NCBI GenBank assembly: GCA_025351385.1
Contig: JANXWA010000036.1
Coordinates: 1-64,000, forward strand
DNA: 64,000 nucleotides
Direction: 5' to 3'
Origin: Acidimicrobiales bacterium
GTDB taxonomy: Bacteria > Actinomycetota > Acidimicrobiia > Acidimicrobiales > RAAP-2
Part shown: in pieces, positions 1 to 9,775 of the stretch
Layout of the letters: each line of letters opens with the position of its first letter
How positions within the stretch are numbered: position 1 is the stretch's first letter
Program-made: the position numbers and the translations under genes
Notes under the pieces: generated by a model
Database searches by the model: none
Told to the model about the DNA's origin: nothing
Seen by the model: only the letters and a program-made list of their open reading frames with translations

Positions 1-512
1 CCGTCGAGGGTGATCCCGACCGAGTCACCCGAGGTGGCGCTGGCCGCCGGGGTGTAGGTCGCGCCGCCGACCACGGCGCCAGCCGGCGCGGAGGTGGACG
101 GGGTGATGACGCTGGTGCCCTTGCCGACGGCGATTTCCGCAGTTGGGGGACAAGGCGAGTTGCCGTTCAAGGACGAGGCGTAGAGCCAGTAGTTGCCCAC
201 AGCAGTTGGCGTGAAACCACTGCTTGGGTGCCACGGTGAATTCGTGGCGGTGCCAAAGAAAGTCATAGAGCCGGGACAAGTTCCCGGGGCTGCACCGGGC
301 CCAGACTCGTAGAACGTGATTGTGAGGGCGCCACCTCCGTGCGTCGACGCTGTGAAAGCACTTCCAGCCATTGCGACGCCCACGGTCCCATTGGCAGGCC
401 CTGTCACACCACTAAGATGCGATGAAGCCGAAGCCACTCCAACTCCAATGAGCGGCGTGACGAAAGTTGCAAGCACGAGGCTCGGCAAAAGCATCTTTAG
501 GAATCTCTTCAT
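1..512 (-). CDS. Secreted Ig-like/cell-surface protein, N-terminal part (runs off the left edge)
   Basis: Minus-strand frame from ATG at 512: MKRFLKMLLPSLVLATFVTPLIGVGVASAS (signal peptide) followed by Thr/Ser/Gly-rich beta-type sequence, open to the window edge. Confidence 0.7.
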   Translation of the reverse strand, partial: MKRFLKMLLPSLVLATFVTPLIGVGVASASSHLSGVTGPANGTVGVAMAGSAFTASTHGGGALTITFYESGPGAAPGTCPGSMTFFGTATNSPWHPSSGFTPTAVGNYWLYASSLNGNSPCPPTAEIAVGKGTSVITPSTSAPAGAVVGGATYTPAASATSGDSVGITLD

Positions 513-1490
513 AGTGACTTACCTCTCGTCGAACTAAACTTCACAGGCCGAGAGTCGCCTACAGCCCCTTGGGTCATTCGGGTCCACCACTCGCGAGCCC
601 CCTCGGAGAACTCCGGAGAGGGGATGCACTGCAAATCGGGAACGGCCACCGCATCTCGTGTCACTTGACCCGGAGAAGAGGTTGCACCGAGTGCTGACCG
701 CTCGGGTTGGAGCGTATTGGGGACAGCAGATTGCTGAGACAAGGGCGCAATGACGGCAGACTCGCTTTCGCCACCGATACGAGCCGAACGAATGGTCGCG
801 TAATGAACAGATTGCCACGAACAAGTAGGTAGAAGATGGAACTGTCGTTGCGAAGTGACAGCCACGAGCGAAAGGACCTGCGCCCAAGACGAATCAAAGT
901 GTGACAAATCGGTGGTGATCGGCACAGCAATCCCCCATCCGCCCCTGCAGAGGAGATGTCTACAACAAGTCCAGTCCGTTGTCAAGTTGTTGTCAATCGC
1001 TTGTTACCGGGTTGCTAAAACTCGCGGTCTCAAATTGCTCAAATATCACGACAATTCGTTCCAAATCTGCCGCTAGCGCCTTTTCCCAGCGTGACGCCTC
1101 GTGGCACCGTCCAGCGACCTTGCGTGCGCTCTTGGTCGCCTCACATCCAATGGCTCGTTGACCCCATTACTGGCGAAATACCCTTGAATGAGTTCAATGT
1201 CAAGAGGAAACACCTTGGCCACCCCATCGGGTCAACCAATTCGGCACCCTCAGACCCGAGGAATACATGATTGGCCCCGCGGACCAGCGACAAACAATTC
1301 TTCGGACATGTTTGCTCTAACCTCGCCACTTTCGCGGGCACGGGTCTGCGGAGACGTGGCACTTGCCCTGTCAAAGGGTTCTCTTTGGGTCCTAAGTCGA
1401 CAGCCTCTCTCGGATTGTCGATTCCCGACCAGTATGTTCGTCGGTTAAGCAGGGAGGTTCGACAATCGGGCCCCAGTTGAAGGAGACATC

Positions 1491-1838
1491 ATGGCCGAAT
1501 ACCTGTTACTGATCTACGGAGATGAGTCGAAGTTCGAGAACCCTGATCCCACAGCGATGGAGGCGATGATGGAGGGCCACCGCGTCTTCGGCGAAAAGAA
1601 CGGTCCATCGCTTCGCGGCGGCAACGCTCTCGAACCTTCGGACACCGCGACGTCGATCCGAGGCGACTCGTCGTCCGGCTTCACGACCACTGACGGCGCG
1701 TTCGCCGAGACCAAAGAGGCGCTCGGCGGTTACTACGTCGTCGAGGCCGCCGACCTCGACGAGGCGATCGCGATCGCGAAGGGAATCCCGATGCCCTTCG
1801 GCGGCGTGGAAGTTCGACCCATCCGAGTCTTCGATTGA
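1491..1838 (+). CDS. YCII/DGPF-domain protein
   Basis: MAEYLLLIYGDE...GGYYVVEAADLDEAIAIAKGIP...VEVRPI is typical of YCII-related proteins; directly upstream of an ECF sigma factor. Confidence 0.9.
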   Translation: MAEYLLLIYGDESKFENPDPTAMEAMMEGHRVFGEKNGPSLRGGNALEPSDTATSIRGDSSSGFTTTDGAFAETKEALGGYYVVEAADLDEAIAIAKGIPMPFGGVEVRPIRVFD

Positions 1839-1849
1839 TCGGTTGAATC

Positions 1850-3085
1850 TTGGACGTCGTTGTCGAAGCTGCGGTCGCTGACGCGCATCGTCGCGAGTGG
1901 GCCTTCGTGCTCGCCGCGACGGTGCGCGTCGCGGGCGACATCGACCTCGCCGAGGAGTGTGTGCAAGACGCCTACGCGAGAGCACTCACGGCATGGCCCG
2001 AGAGTGGCATCCCATCGAAACCGGCCGCATGGCTCACCACGGTCGCGCGACGAAGCGCGATCGACTCGCTCCGTCGGCGCCACACTCACGATCGAGTTCT
2101 TCCGAAGTTGATCGAGCCCGAAGGCGCAACCGACGAGCCCTTGGACGAAGAGAACGACATTGTGGACGACCGACTTCGCCTCATCTTCACGTGCTGCCAT
2201 CCGGCGCTCGCTCCTGAGGCGCAGGTTGCACTGACATTGCGACTTCTCTGCGGGCTCACCACCGACGAGGTGGCGCACATGTTCCTCGTCCAGGAGTCGA
2301 CGATGGCGGCACGGCTCACGCGCGCGAAGAAGAAGATTGCGACCGCTCGAGTCCCCTACCGAGTGCCGTCACCCGACGAACTTCCCATGCGAATCGACGC
2401 AGTGCTCACGGTTGTCCATCTGCTATTCACCACCGGTCACACCGCGCCCGTCGGTGACGAACTCATACGTCGAGACCTGGTCGAGCGTTCACTGAACCTC
2501 GCGAGGATGCTGCGCACACTATTGCCCGGGAACCCCGACGTCGCGGGACTGATGGCTCTCATCCTGCTCACCGACGCACGAAGCGCCTCCCGGGTCACCG
2601 GTGACGGAACCCTGACCTTGCTCGCCGATCAGGACCGCAGCCAGTGGAACCGCCACGAGATCGCCGAGGGACTATCCCTCGTCCGAGAGGCCCTCGAGTA
2701 CCGTCCGCCGGGACGATTCTCATTGATGGCCGCTATCGCCGCCGTGCACGCCGAGGCGCCCAATTGGTCGGCGACCGACTGGACGGAGTTGGTCGGCCTC
2801 TACGACCTGCTGGTGACAATTTGGCCCTCCCCCGTCGTGGCATTGAACCGAGCGGTTGCGGTCGGATTCGCCCAGGGACCAGAGACCGGCCTGGCGGCGC
2901 TCGACGCCCTTGCCAACGAGCCCCAACTCGCCTCCTACGGCTACCTGTCGTCGGCTCGCGCCGATTTCCTTGGACGCCTTGGTCGCGTGGAAGAGGCCCG
3001 CATTGCCTATAAGGATGCTTTGCGGCTGACCGAGAACGAGGTGGAGCGCCACTTCCTCTCCCGGCGGCTCGAGCAGCTGGAATAG
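1850..3085 (+). CDS. ECF RNA polymerase sigma factor, ECF42-like with long C-terminal (TPR-like) extension
   Basis: Sigma2/sigma4-like N-terminus (AEECVQDAYARALTAWP..., LLCGLTTDEVAHMFLVQESTMAARLTRAKKKI) plus about 200 aa C-terminal domain; paired with a YCII gene. Confidence 0.92.
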   Translation: MDVVVEAAVADAHRREWAFVLAATVRVAGDIDLAEECVQDAYARALTAWPESGIPSKPAAWLTTVARRSAIDSLRRRHTHDRVLPKLIEPEGATDEPLDEENDIVDDRLRLIFTCCHPALAPEAQVALTLRLLCGLTTDEVAHMFLVQESTMAARLTRAKKKIATARVPYRVPSPDELPMRIDAVLTVVHLLFTTGHTAPVGDELIRRDLVERSLNLARMLRTLLPGNPDVAGLMALILLTDARSASRVTGDGTLTLLADQDRSQWNRHEIAEGLSLVREALEYRPPGRFSLMAAIAAVHAEAPNWSATDWTELVGLYDLLVTIWPSPVVALNRAVAVGFAQGPETGLAALDALANEPQLASYGYLSSARADFLGRLGRVEEARIAYKDALRLTENEVERHFLSRRLEQLE

Positions 3086-3100
3086 ACGATTCAATCGTCT
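3084..3100. repeat. Perfect inverted repeat agacgatt-c-aatcgtct just after the sigma factor stop codon
   Basis: Read directly; 8-bp arms, 1-nt centre. Confidence 0.7.
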
Positions 3101-3282
3101 TTGGACTCGCGGCGACAAGTTCCAGCCCCATTCCTACACATATATATAGAGAAGTTTCCATCCCCAGACGAAATGTGAGGGCTCGTCCGTCCTCGGGGCT
3201 CCGCGTATCCGGAATTCTCACCGTCGCGACGAGTCCCTCGACCGGTCAGGTCTCAAGCCCTGAGTCAATTTATGATGAGCCC

Positions 3283-4251
3283 ATGACAACCTCCTTCGTG
3301 CCGAACGGCGAGATGCTCCCCGCCGTCCTGCCGTCACCGAGGCTCCTCGCCAACGGCATGGCGATTCCCGAGCTACGGGCCGGCTTTCGCACCATCGACA
3401 ACTGGCGCAACGTCCGCGCGGTCGTGCTCGTGTGGACGTGGACGGCGCTGCTGGCCTACCTCGGGGTGCGTTTCGGCTGGGCCGCCGCGACGGCCGTGTT
3501 CCTCCTCATGGGACCGATGCACGCCCGATTCGCGATCCTCATGCACGAGGCGGCCCACAAGCTGCTCTTTAGCGCGAAGCGGACCAACGACTTCGTCGGA
3601 AGGTGGCTAATCGCCTACCCCGCCTTCGTGCCGATCACGGTCTATCGGCGCAGCCACTTCGCCCACCACCGCGAGGAGTTCGGCCCGGACGAGCCGGACA
3701 TGGCCTTCTACGCCGGCTACCCCTGCCAAGCACCCGACCTGGCGCGCCGACTAGTACGAGACGCCGTCGGCATCTCGGGCTACAAGAACTTCAAGATGCT
3801 CATCTCGGCCACCACCAAGACGTCGAGTCGGCGCATCGCAATCTCGATCTTCGCCGTCCAAGCCGCGATGTTCGCCCTCTACTGGCTGGGCACCGGCGCG
3901 TGGTGGTCGTACCTCGTGTTCTGGTGGCTCCCCTGGATGACCCAGTGGCGGGTGCTCAACCGACTTCGCGCGATCGCCGAGCACGGTGGGATGGCGAAGT
4001 CCGACGACCGGCGCCTCACCACCCACAACGTCCGTCAGCATTGGCTGGCGCGGTTCTGGTTGGTCCCCTACAACACCGGCTGGCATCTGGCCCACCACGT
4101 CGACATGGGCGTGCCGTGGCGCAATCTTCCCGCATACCACCGCGAGCTCGAGGCTGCGGGCTACGTGACCGGCCAGATCACCTTCCAGAACTACTTCGAA
4201 CTTTGGCGTAGCGCCACGACAATCCCCCTGGAGGAGACCGACTGGGACTGA
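3283..4251 (+). CDS. Fatty acid desaturase family protein
   Basis: His boxes HEAAHK, HFAHHREEFGPDEPD, HLAHHVD; membrane segments; ATG at 3283 preferred over the longer ORF start. Confidence 0.85.
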   Translation: MTTSFVPNGEMLPAVLPSPRLLANGMAIPELRAGFRTIDNWRNVRAVVLVWTWTALLAYLGVRFGWAAATAVFLLMGPMHARFAILMHEAAHKLLFSAKRTNDFVGRWLIAYPAFVPITVYRRSHFAHHREEFGPDEPDMAFYAGYPCQAPDLARRLVRDAVGISGYKNFKMLISATTKTSSRRIAISIFAVQAAMFALYWLGTGAWWSYLVFWWLPWMTQWRVLNRLRAIAEHGGMAKSDDRRLTTHNVRQHWLARFWLVPYNTGWHLAHHVDMGVPWRNLPAYHRELEAAGYVTGQITFQNYFELWRSATTIPLEETDWD

Positions 4252-4448
4252 GAGGCGACTCGGTGGACGCGGAGACCGGCGACGCCGCCCACACGACCCG
4301 TGATTCGCTCTGAGCCAATAATCGCTCGCCAATAATCGTCCAGCGAAGCCGTCGCATCCTCCTGTACGGTGAGACTGTGGTAGGTCGAGTCGGCGGCAGC
4401 GTCCGCGACGTTGCGGCCAGTTGGACATCACTTCGAGGGGGGCCATCC

Positions 4449-5432
4449 ATGAAGCATCCACTCCACTTGGTGGCCGCTGCGGCCCTCGCGATCGTCGGCG
4501 CGGTTGGCTTCGCGACGATCGCCTCGGCGTCGACCAAGCTCTCGACCGTCGAGGTCCAGTTGACCTGCGGCTCGGCCACGGCCTGCAACTCCTTCAGTCT
4601 CGAGGTGATCAACGGCAACTCGGTCGTCCTCAATGGTCTCACGATCGAGGTCGTGGGCCAGAAGATCACCCACTTCCAACTGGCCGGGTACCCCTCCGAT
4701 CAGTGCAAGGCGACGGGAGTCGACAACGCGATCGGCTGCTACCCCATCTCGGTGCCGCCGAAGGCGACTCTGAAGGGCACCGGCACCTCGACGCTCCGCA
4801 TGACGAGTGCGTCGAGGGTCACGGTCTACACGACCGTCGACCTCTTCACCTCCTCCGTTGGCCAAACGGTCCTCCCGACGGCGAGCGCGGTCACCACGCC
4901 CACCTCGTCGACGGCCAGCGGTGCAACGCCGGGGACCTCTCACGGTGGCGACGGCACCGTCGTCACGATCGGCGCGATCGTGGGAGTCCTCGCCCTGCTG
5001 GCGTTCGCCTACTGGTTCCTCGTCGTGCGGCGCAAGGGTGACGGCGGGGACGCCTCGTCCACCACGACCACCTCCACCACGCCGGTGCGGGACTGCTCCG
5101 CGGCCGAGGCGGAGGTCGCCGCGGCCGAGGCGGAGGTCGCGGGGGTTCGCGCCGGCAGCGACAGCCACTACCACGACTTCGGCGACCTCACCTACTGGGG
5201 CGAAATCTTGCGGGCAAGTGACGGTTCCACCGCCGATTACGAGGCCGAGGTGAGCATCGCGCGTCGGACCATCGCCGCCCACCAGAGGCTCGACCGAGCC
5301 AACGAAGTCCTGAAGGCCTGTCGCGAAGGGCGCGATCCCGTGTTCCCTCCCGCGGACGCGAAACCCTTCGACCCGGTCCCGCCGTCGTCCTCTAGTGACG
5401 ACTCAGAAGGCCCGCGCCAGGAGATCGGCTGA
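4449..5432 (+). CDS. Secreted/membrane-anchored hypothetical protein with one TM and cytoplasmic tail
   Basis: MKHPLHLVAAAALAIVGAVGFATIASAS signal peptide, TM near IGAIVGVLALLAFAYWFLVV, then charged tail. Confidence 0.6.
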   Translation: MKHPLHLVAAAALAIVGAVGFATIASASTKLSTVEVQLTCGSATACNSFSLEVINGNSVVLNGLTIEVVGQKITHFQLAGYPSDQCKATGVDNAIGCYPISVPPKATLKGTGTSTLRMTSASRVTVYTTVDLFTSSVGQTVLPTASAVTTPTSSTASGATPGTSHGGDGTVVTIGAIVGVLALLAFAYWFLVVRRKGDGGDASSTTTTSTTPVRDCSAAEAEVAAAEAEVAGVRAGSDSHYHDFGDLTYWGEILRASDGSTADYEAEVSIARRTIAAHQRLDRANEVLKACREGRDPVFPPADAKPFDPVPPSSSSDDSEGPRQEIG

Positions 5433-5535
5433 TTGCTGACCCGGCCCAATCGGCGGCGGCGACCGTCGAGGTTCCGCGCGTGACCGGGCCGCGACGGAGC
5501 CCGCGCTGAGGTTCACGGTCGCACTCGATCGCACG

Positions 5536-5946
5536 ATGGGGCGGGCCGTCTACCGACTGCATCGTTGGCTCTACCGCGCCACTCGAGGAGCAGTCGGTCG
5601 GCGCAGCCCGGTGGGACCCATCCTCTTGCTCGTGACGACCGGACGCCGGACTGGACAGCCCCGGACGGTGCCGTTGCTGTACTTCGAGCGTGAGAGTCTC
5701 ATCTACGTGGTGGCGTCCAATGGCGGGCGACCGTCGTTCCCGGGATGGTTCCTCAACGTCCGAGAGAACGCCCACGTGGAGGTCCAAGTCGGATCGCGAC
5801 GGCTCGCCGCCGTGGCCCACGTGGTGGCGCAACCCGAGCGCGACGAACTTTGGCCCCGGCTCACGTCGTTCTACTCCGGCTGGGCCCACTACGAGACCTT
5901 GACGACCCGAGCGATCCCCGTCGTGCGTATCATCCCTCTCGCGTAG
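5536..5946 (+). CDS. Nitroreductase/deazaflavin (F420)-dependent oxidoreductase family (DDN-like)
   Basis: LLLVTTGRRTGQPRTVPLLYFE...YVVASNGGRPSFPGWFLNVRENAHVEVQVG signature. Confidence 0.88.
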   Translation: MGRAVYRLHRWLYRATRGAVGRRSPVGPILLLVTTGRRTGQPRTVPLLYFERESLIYVVASNGGRPSFPGWFLNVRENAHVEVQVGSRRLAAVAHVVAQPERDELWPRLTSFYSGWAHYETLTTRAIPVVRIIPLA

Positions 5947-6045
5947 GACCCCGCCTGACGCCGTCACGACGTGATGACTGCCGCCCCGACCGGCCCGGAG
6001 TCGTGATCGCGACGCCGAGCCCTTGGTGGGTGTCCCGGCGGCCGG

Positions 6046-7095
6046 TCACTTGACAACTTGGAGTAGCCCAACGATGCCGACTCCGTAGAACACGAGGGCG
6101 AGGATCGAGTCGGGGCCGATCCGACGGGGCCGCGTGGGTCGCACGATGACCCCGCTCACGTACATCACGGTCAGCACGATGCCCAGGGCCGCCAGCCACG
6201 CGTTCGCCGCCCCCGTCGTCGGCAGCACGGGCTTCGCCGCGACGAGGTCGGCGACGAGGAAGAGGCACAACTGGAAGGCGTTGCCGCCGAAGACGTCGCC
6301 CATGGCAAGCTGGTGGTCGCCCAGTCGAACGGCCTCGATGCCCGAGCTGATCTCGGGCAGCGCCGTCGCGAGGGCCAGGAACGTCGCCCCGAAGATGACG
6401 CCGTTGATGCCCGCTCGGTTGGCCAGCTCGTTGCCACTGATGGCGAGCATCACGCCGGCGAACAGTGTGACGACCGAAGAGACGACGAAGACGGCCACGA
6501 CGCGCGCCGTCGAGTAGTCGGCGCTCGCCTGGTCCGCGACCGGGTGACGTACTCGGCGGTGCGGCCGTCCAGGCAGGGCACCTTCCATCTTCACGTCCCA
6601 CTTCGGATGGGTCCGCGTCCGGTTGAGCACCCAGACGCCGCCGACCCAGACGACGACGAGCACCATCGAGGCCGGACTGACCCTTCCGGCGATTCTCACC
6701 GTGGAGGGCAGTACGGCACCGCCGAGGACGACGGCGACCATCAGGACGACGAGCATCCCCTCGAGCACCGGCACGAGCGAGCCCACCAGGTAGGTGAGGG
6801 GTCGCGCGGCGAACACGTCGCAGACGACCAGCACCATCGTCGCCGTCGCGATTCCGCCAATCAGGTTGCCGGCCGCCAGTCCCAGGTGACCCGAGTGCGC
6901 CGCCGTAATCGTGACGGCGAGCTCGGGCAGGCTGCCCGCCACTGACAGCAGTACCATCCCTCCGATCGCGTCGCCGAGGCCGAGCCGCCGGTCGAGTTCG
7001 TCGGTGCACTTCGAGAGTTGAACGCCGGCGACCCACGTGGCCCCCGAGGCGCCAAAAAAGATGAGCAGTACCCAGAGTGCCGAGAGCGAGGCCAC
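6046..7095 (-). CDS. Sodium/calcium exchanger (CaCA) family membrane protein
   Basis: Two repeats with GxxLPELAVT and ATALPEISSGIEAV motifs; multiple TM segments. Confidence 0.88.
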   Translation of the reverse strand: MASLSALWVLLIFFGASGATWVAGVQLSKCTDELDRRLGLGDAIGGMVLLSVAGSLPELAVTITAAHSGHLGLAAGNLIGGIATATMVLVVCDVFAARPLTYLVGSLVPVLEGMLVVLMVAVVLGGAVLPSTVRIAGRVSPASMVLVVVWVGGVWVLNRTRTHPKWDVKMEGALPGRPHRRVRHPVADQASADYSTARVVAVFVVSSVVTLFAGVMLAISGNELANRAGINGVIFGATFLALATALPEISSGIEAVRLGDHQLAMGDVFGGNAFQLCLFLVADLVAAKPVLPTTGAANAWLAALGIVLTVMYVSGVIVRPTRPRRIGPDSILALVFYGVGIVGLLQVVK

Positions 7096-7180
7096 GTAGG
7101 TATTCTTGCCGACTCAGCGAGCGGAGTCCGTCGTCTGACTCGAACGCACGGCCGTCAGGTCACGAGGTCCTCTCGCGGGT

Positions 7181-7753
7181 CTAGGCCCGGATGCCCGCGA
7201 TGACCAGTTCGAACATCCGCGTGATCCGATCGGGCTCGGGCGCCTGTTCACAGGCCATCACGATTCCGTAGACGAGCCTCAACACGTCGATCATGTCGAC
7301 GTCGTCCTTCACGTCGCCCGACGCCTGCGCGCGGTGAAGCAGGATGTCGCCCGCGTCGCGCATCGCCGAGTACGCCACCTGGAGGTCGGAGCCCTCGACG
7401 TGCTTGGCGGCCATGACCGAGGCCCCGAGGCTTCGCCCGCGCGACGCGAACTCCATCTGCAGGCGCAGCCACGCCACGAGCGCCTCCCAGGCCTCGGGCG
7501 AGTCGACCAGCGCCTCAGCGCGATCACGCAGGAGGAGGGTTTCCTCGAGAAACGCCTCCTCGAGCAGGTCCTGGCGCGTCGGGAAGTGTCGGTACAGGGT
7601 GCCGATGCCGACGCCGGCGTCGCGCGCGACGTCCTCGAGCACGATGTGGGCGCCCCGTTCGGCGATCGCCGCCCGGGCCGCCACGAGGATGAGGTCGTAG
7701 TTGCGCTGCGCGTCGGCGCGGCGGAGAGCCTTCACGACCGGTGCCTGACTCAT
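7181..7753 (-). CDS. TetR/AcrR family transcriptional regulator
   Basis: VLEDVARDAGVGIGTLYRHFPTRQDLLEEAF HTH; divergent from an MFS gene; start MSQAPVV chosen. Confidence 0.92.
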   Translation of the reverse strand: MSQAPVVKALRRADAQRNYDLILVAARAAIAERGAHIVLEDVARDAGVGIGTLYRHFPTRQDLLEEAFLEETLLLRDRAEALVDSPEAWEALVAWLRLQMEFASRGRSLGASVMAAKHVEGSDLQVAYSAMRDAGDILLHRAQASGDVKDDVDMIDVLRLVYGIVMACEQAPEPDRITRMFELVIAGIRA

Positions 7754-7804
7754 CTCACTCCTCGGATACCCGTGCCCCAAGATTCTTGAAGAAATACTGG
7801 CAAC

Positions 7805-7841
7805 CGGAGGCAACCTCCGTATAGTATGTGGAGGCAGCCTC
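7805..7841. promoter_or_regulatory. Candidate TetR operator pair (cggagg-caa-cctccg and gaggc-a-gcctc)
   Basis: Perfect IR at 7805-7819 and second related IR at 7831-7841 in the divergent TetR/MFS intergenic region. Confidence 0.55.
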
Positions 7842-7939
7842 ATCTTAGGCCCTCCGGGAGCCGAAAGCAATGCATTCCGCGAAGGTTGACCGATTCCTCC
7901 CCCGGACCTTTCCGCAGCACCCTTTTAAAAGGAGTTCCC

Positions 7940-9349
7940 ATGTTCCAGACCGCCCGCCACTCCCGTCGAGCCACCTCGATTGCCCTGGCCGTCATCGTCA
8001 CGTGCCAGCTCATGGTGGTGCTCGACGCCACCGTCGTCAACATCGCCCTCGTGCCGATCCAGCACTCGCTGCACTTCAGCTCCGCCGGTCTCTCGTGGGT
8101 CATCGACGCCTACAGCCTGGCCTTTGGCGGACTGCTACTGCTCGGCGGACGGGCCGGCGACGTCTTTGGACGTCGGCGCATGCTCATGGTCGGCCTGTCG
8201 ATCTTCACCGTGGCGTCCCTGCTCGGCGGGCTCGCCACGACCGCCACCTGGCTTCTCGTCACCCGAGCGGTCCAGGGCGTCGGTGCGGCACTCGCAGCCC
8301 CGAGCACCCTCAGCCTGATCAGCGCGACCTTCGAGGAGGGACCCGAGCGGAACCGGGCCCTCGGCATCTTCTCGGCCGTGTCGGCCGGCGGCGGGTCGCT
8401 GGGGCTCATCCTCGGCGGGGCGCTCACCTCGTGGGTGTCGTGGCGCTGGGTGCTGTTCATCAACGTCCCCATCGGTGTCGCCATCATCGCGCTCGCCCCG
8501 CGCTACGTCCCCGAGCCGCCACGTAACGGCGGCGGCCTCGACCTCGCGGGAGCAACCCTCGTCACCGGAGGCCTGACCAGCCTCATCTACGGCTTCATCC
8601 GGTTGGCCGAGCACGGCTCCACGGGCGTCACTGCGACCGTCTTCGCTCTCAGCGTCGTGCTCCTCGCGGCCTTCGTGCGCGTCGAGCATCGCCAGAGCCA
8701 GCCGCTGTTGCCGATGCGCCTCGTGACCGACCGCCTGCGGGGTCCGGCCTACCTGACGATGATGGTGATCCCAGCCGTGATGTACGGCGTCTTCTTCTTC
8801 GTCAGCCAGTACCTCGAAGGCGGACTCCACTTCAGCGCCCTCCAGTCGGGCTTCGCGTTCCTGCCCCTCACCGGCATCATCTTCGCCAGCTCGCGTATCA
8901 CCCCGAAGCTCGTCGCTCGAATCGGCGCGCGACCGATCCTGCTCTTCGGCCTCGCGACACTGACGGTGGCCTCGGTCTGGATCGCTCAGGCGACGCCGGC
9001 CAGTGGCTACTTCGGCGGACTGTTCGGGCCGCTCGTGCTCTTCGGCCTCGGCGCGGGATGCTGCTTCTTGCCGCTCAGCGTGACGATCCTCTCGGGCGTC
9101 GAGCGCGACGACACCGGCGCGGCGTCGGGGATGCTCCAGACGATGCAACAGACCGGCGCGGCGCTCGGGGTAGCGGTGCTCACCAGCGTCGCGGCGTCCC
9201 ATGGCCGCCCGGTCGCGTTGCTGACCGGCGCCGGATTCGCGGTCATCGCCTTCACGATCGCCTTCGTCGCCGTGCGACCCGGCCCGGTGGGCCGGCCCAC
9301 CGCCGAGGAGTTGGCCGAGGAGATGATCCCGCTCATCCTGAGCGAGTAG
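7940..9349 (+). CDS. MFS drug transporter (DHA2/EmrB-like)
   Basis: MVVLDATVVNIALVPIQHSL, GGRAGDVFGRRRML, many TM helices; ATG at 7940 follows AAAGGAG. Confidence 0.93.
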   Translation: MFQTARHSRRATSIALAVIVTCQLMVVLDATVVNIALVPIQHSLHFSSAGLSWVIDAYSLAFGGLLLLGGRAGDVFGRRRMLMVGLSIFTVASLLGGLATTATWLLVTRAVQGVGAALAAPSTLSLISATFEEGPERNRALGIFSAVSAGGGSLGLILGGALTSWVSWRWVLFINVPIGVAIIALAPRYVPEPPRNGGGLDLAGATLVTGGLTSLIYGFIRLAEHGSTGVTATVFALSVVLLAAFVRVEHRQSQPLLPMRLVTDRLRGPAYLTMMVIPAVMYGVFFFVSQYLEGGLHFSALQSGFAFLPLTGIIFASSRITPKLVARIGARPILLFGLATLTVASVWIAQATPASGYFGGLFGPLVLFGLGAGCCFLPLSVTILSGVERDDTGAASGMLQTMQQTGAALGVAVLTSVAASHGRPVALLTGAGFAVIAFTIAFVAVRPGPVGRPTAEELAEEMIPLILSE

Positions 9350-9354
9350 CTCGA

Positions 9355-9388
9355 CCATCCCTGACCCACTCACGTGGGTCAGGGATGG
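9355..9388. terminator. Bidirectional intrinsic-terminator-like hairpin
   Basis: ccatccctgacccac-tcac-gtgggtcagggatgg, perfect 15-bp stem between convergent genes. Confidence 0.75.
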
Positions 9389-9404
9389 CGCTCCGGTCGA
9401 CCGG

Positions 9405-9692
9405 TCAGAGGTTGACGTGCAGACGTACCGTCACCACGTCACCGACGTCGATCCGCTCGGCGCGGCGCACGGCGTCCTTCAGCGGCACGACGTAGCCCCC
9501 GTCCTTCGCGAACAGCGACGTCGTCCACTCGGTCGACCCGACCCGGGCCTCGACGGGGATCATGCCCCAGCCGTAGGTCACGATTGCCGAGGCCGACTGG
9601 AGTTGCTCGCTCTCCTCGTCGGGCACCGTGATGAAGTGGAAGGGCGACGGACCGCGCCAGACCCACATCTCTGCGCTGAACTCCAGATCCAT
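9405..9692 (-). CDS. DUF1905 domain protein
   Basis: Beta-barrel type sequence FSAEMWVWRGPSPFHFITVPDEES...WGMIPVEARVGSTEWTTSLFAKDGGYVVPLKDAVRRAERIDVGDVVTVRL. Confidence 0.85.
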   Translation of the reverse strand: MDLEFSAEMWVWRGPSPFHFITVPDEESEQLQSASAIVTYGWGMIPVEARVGSTEWTTSLFAKDGGYVVPLKDAVRRAERIDVGDVVTVRLHVNL

Positions 9693-9775
9693 CGGGTCAC
9701 CCTAGTTGGGGAGCACGCAGAGTTCCTCACGGACCGACGACAGTTCGCTGGCGCGACGAGCCGCGGCCGGCTCAA

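Noticed and set aside
5080-5150. 21-bp tandem duplication (gcggccgaggcggaggtcgc) encoding AEAEVAAAEAEV
   Set aside because: Short in-frame coding duplication in a low-complexity tail, not a CRISPR or functional repeat array.
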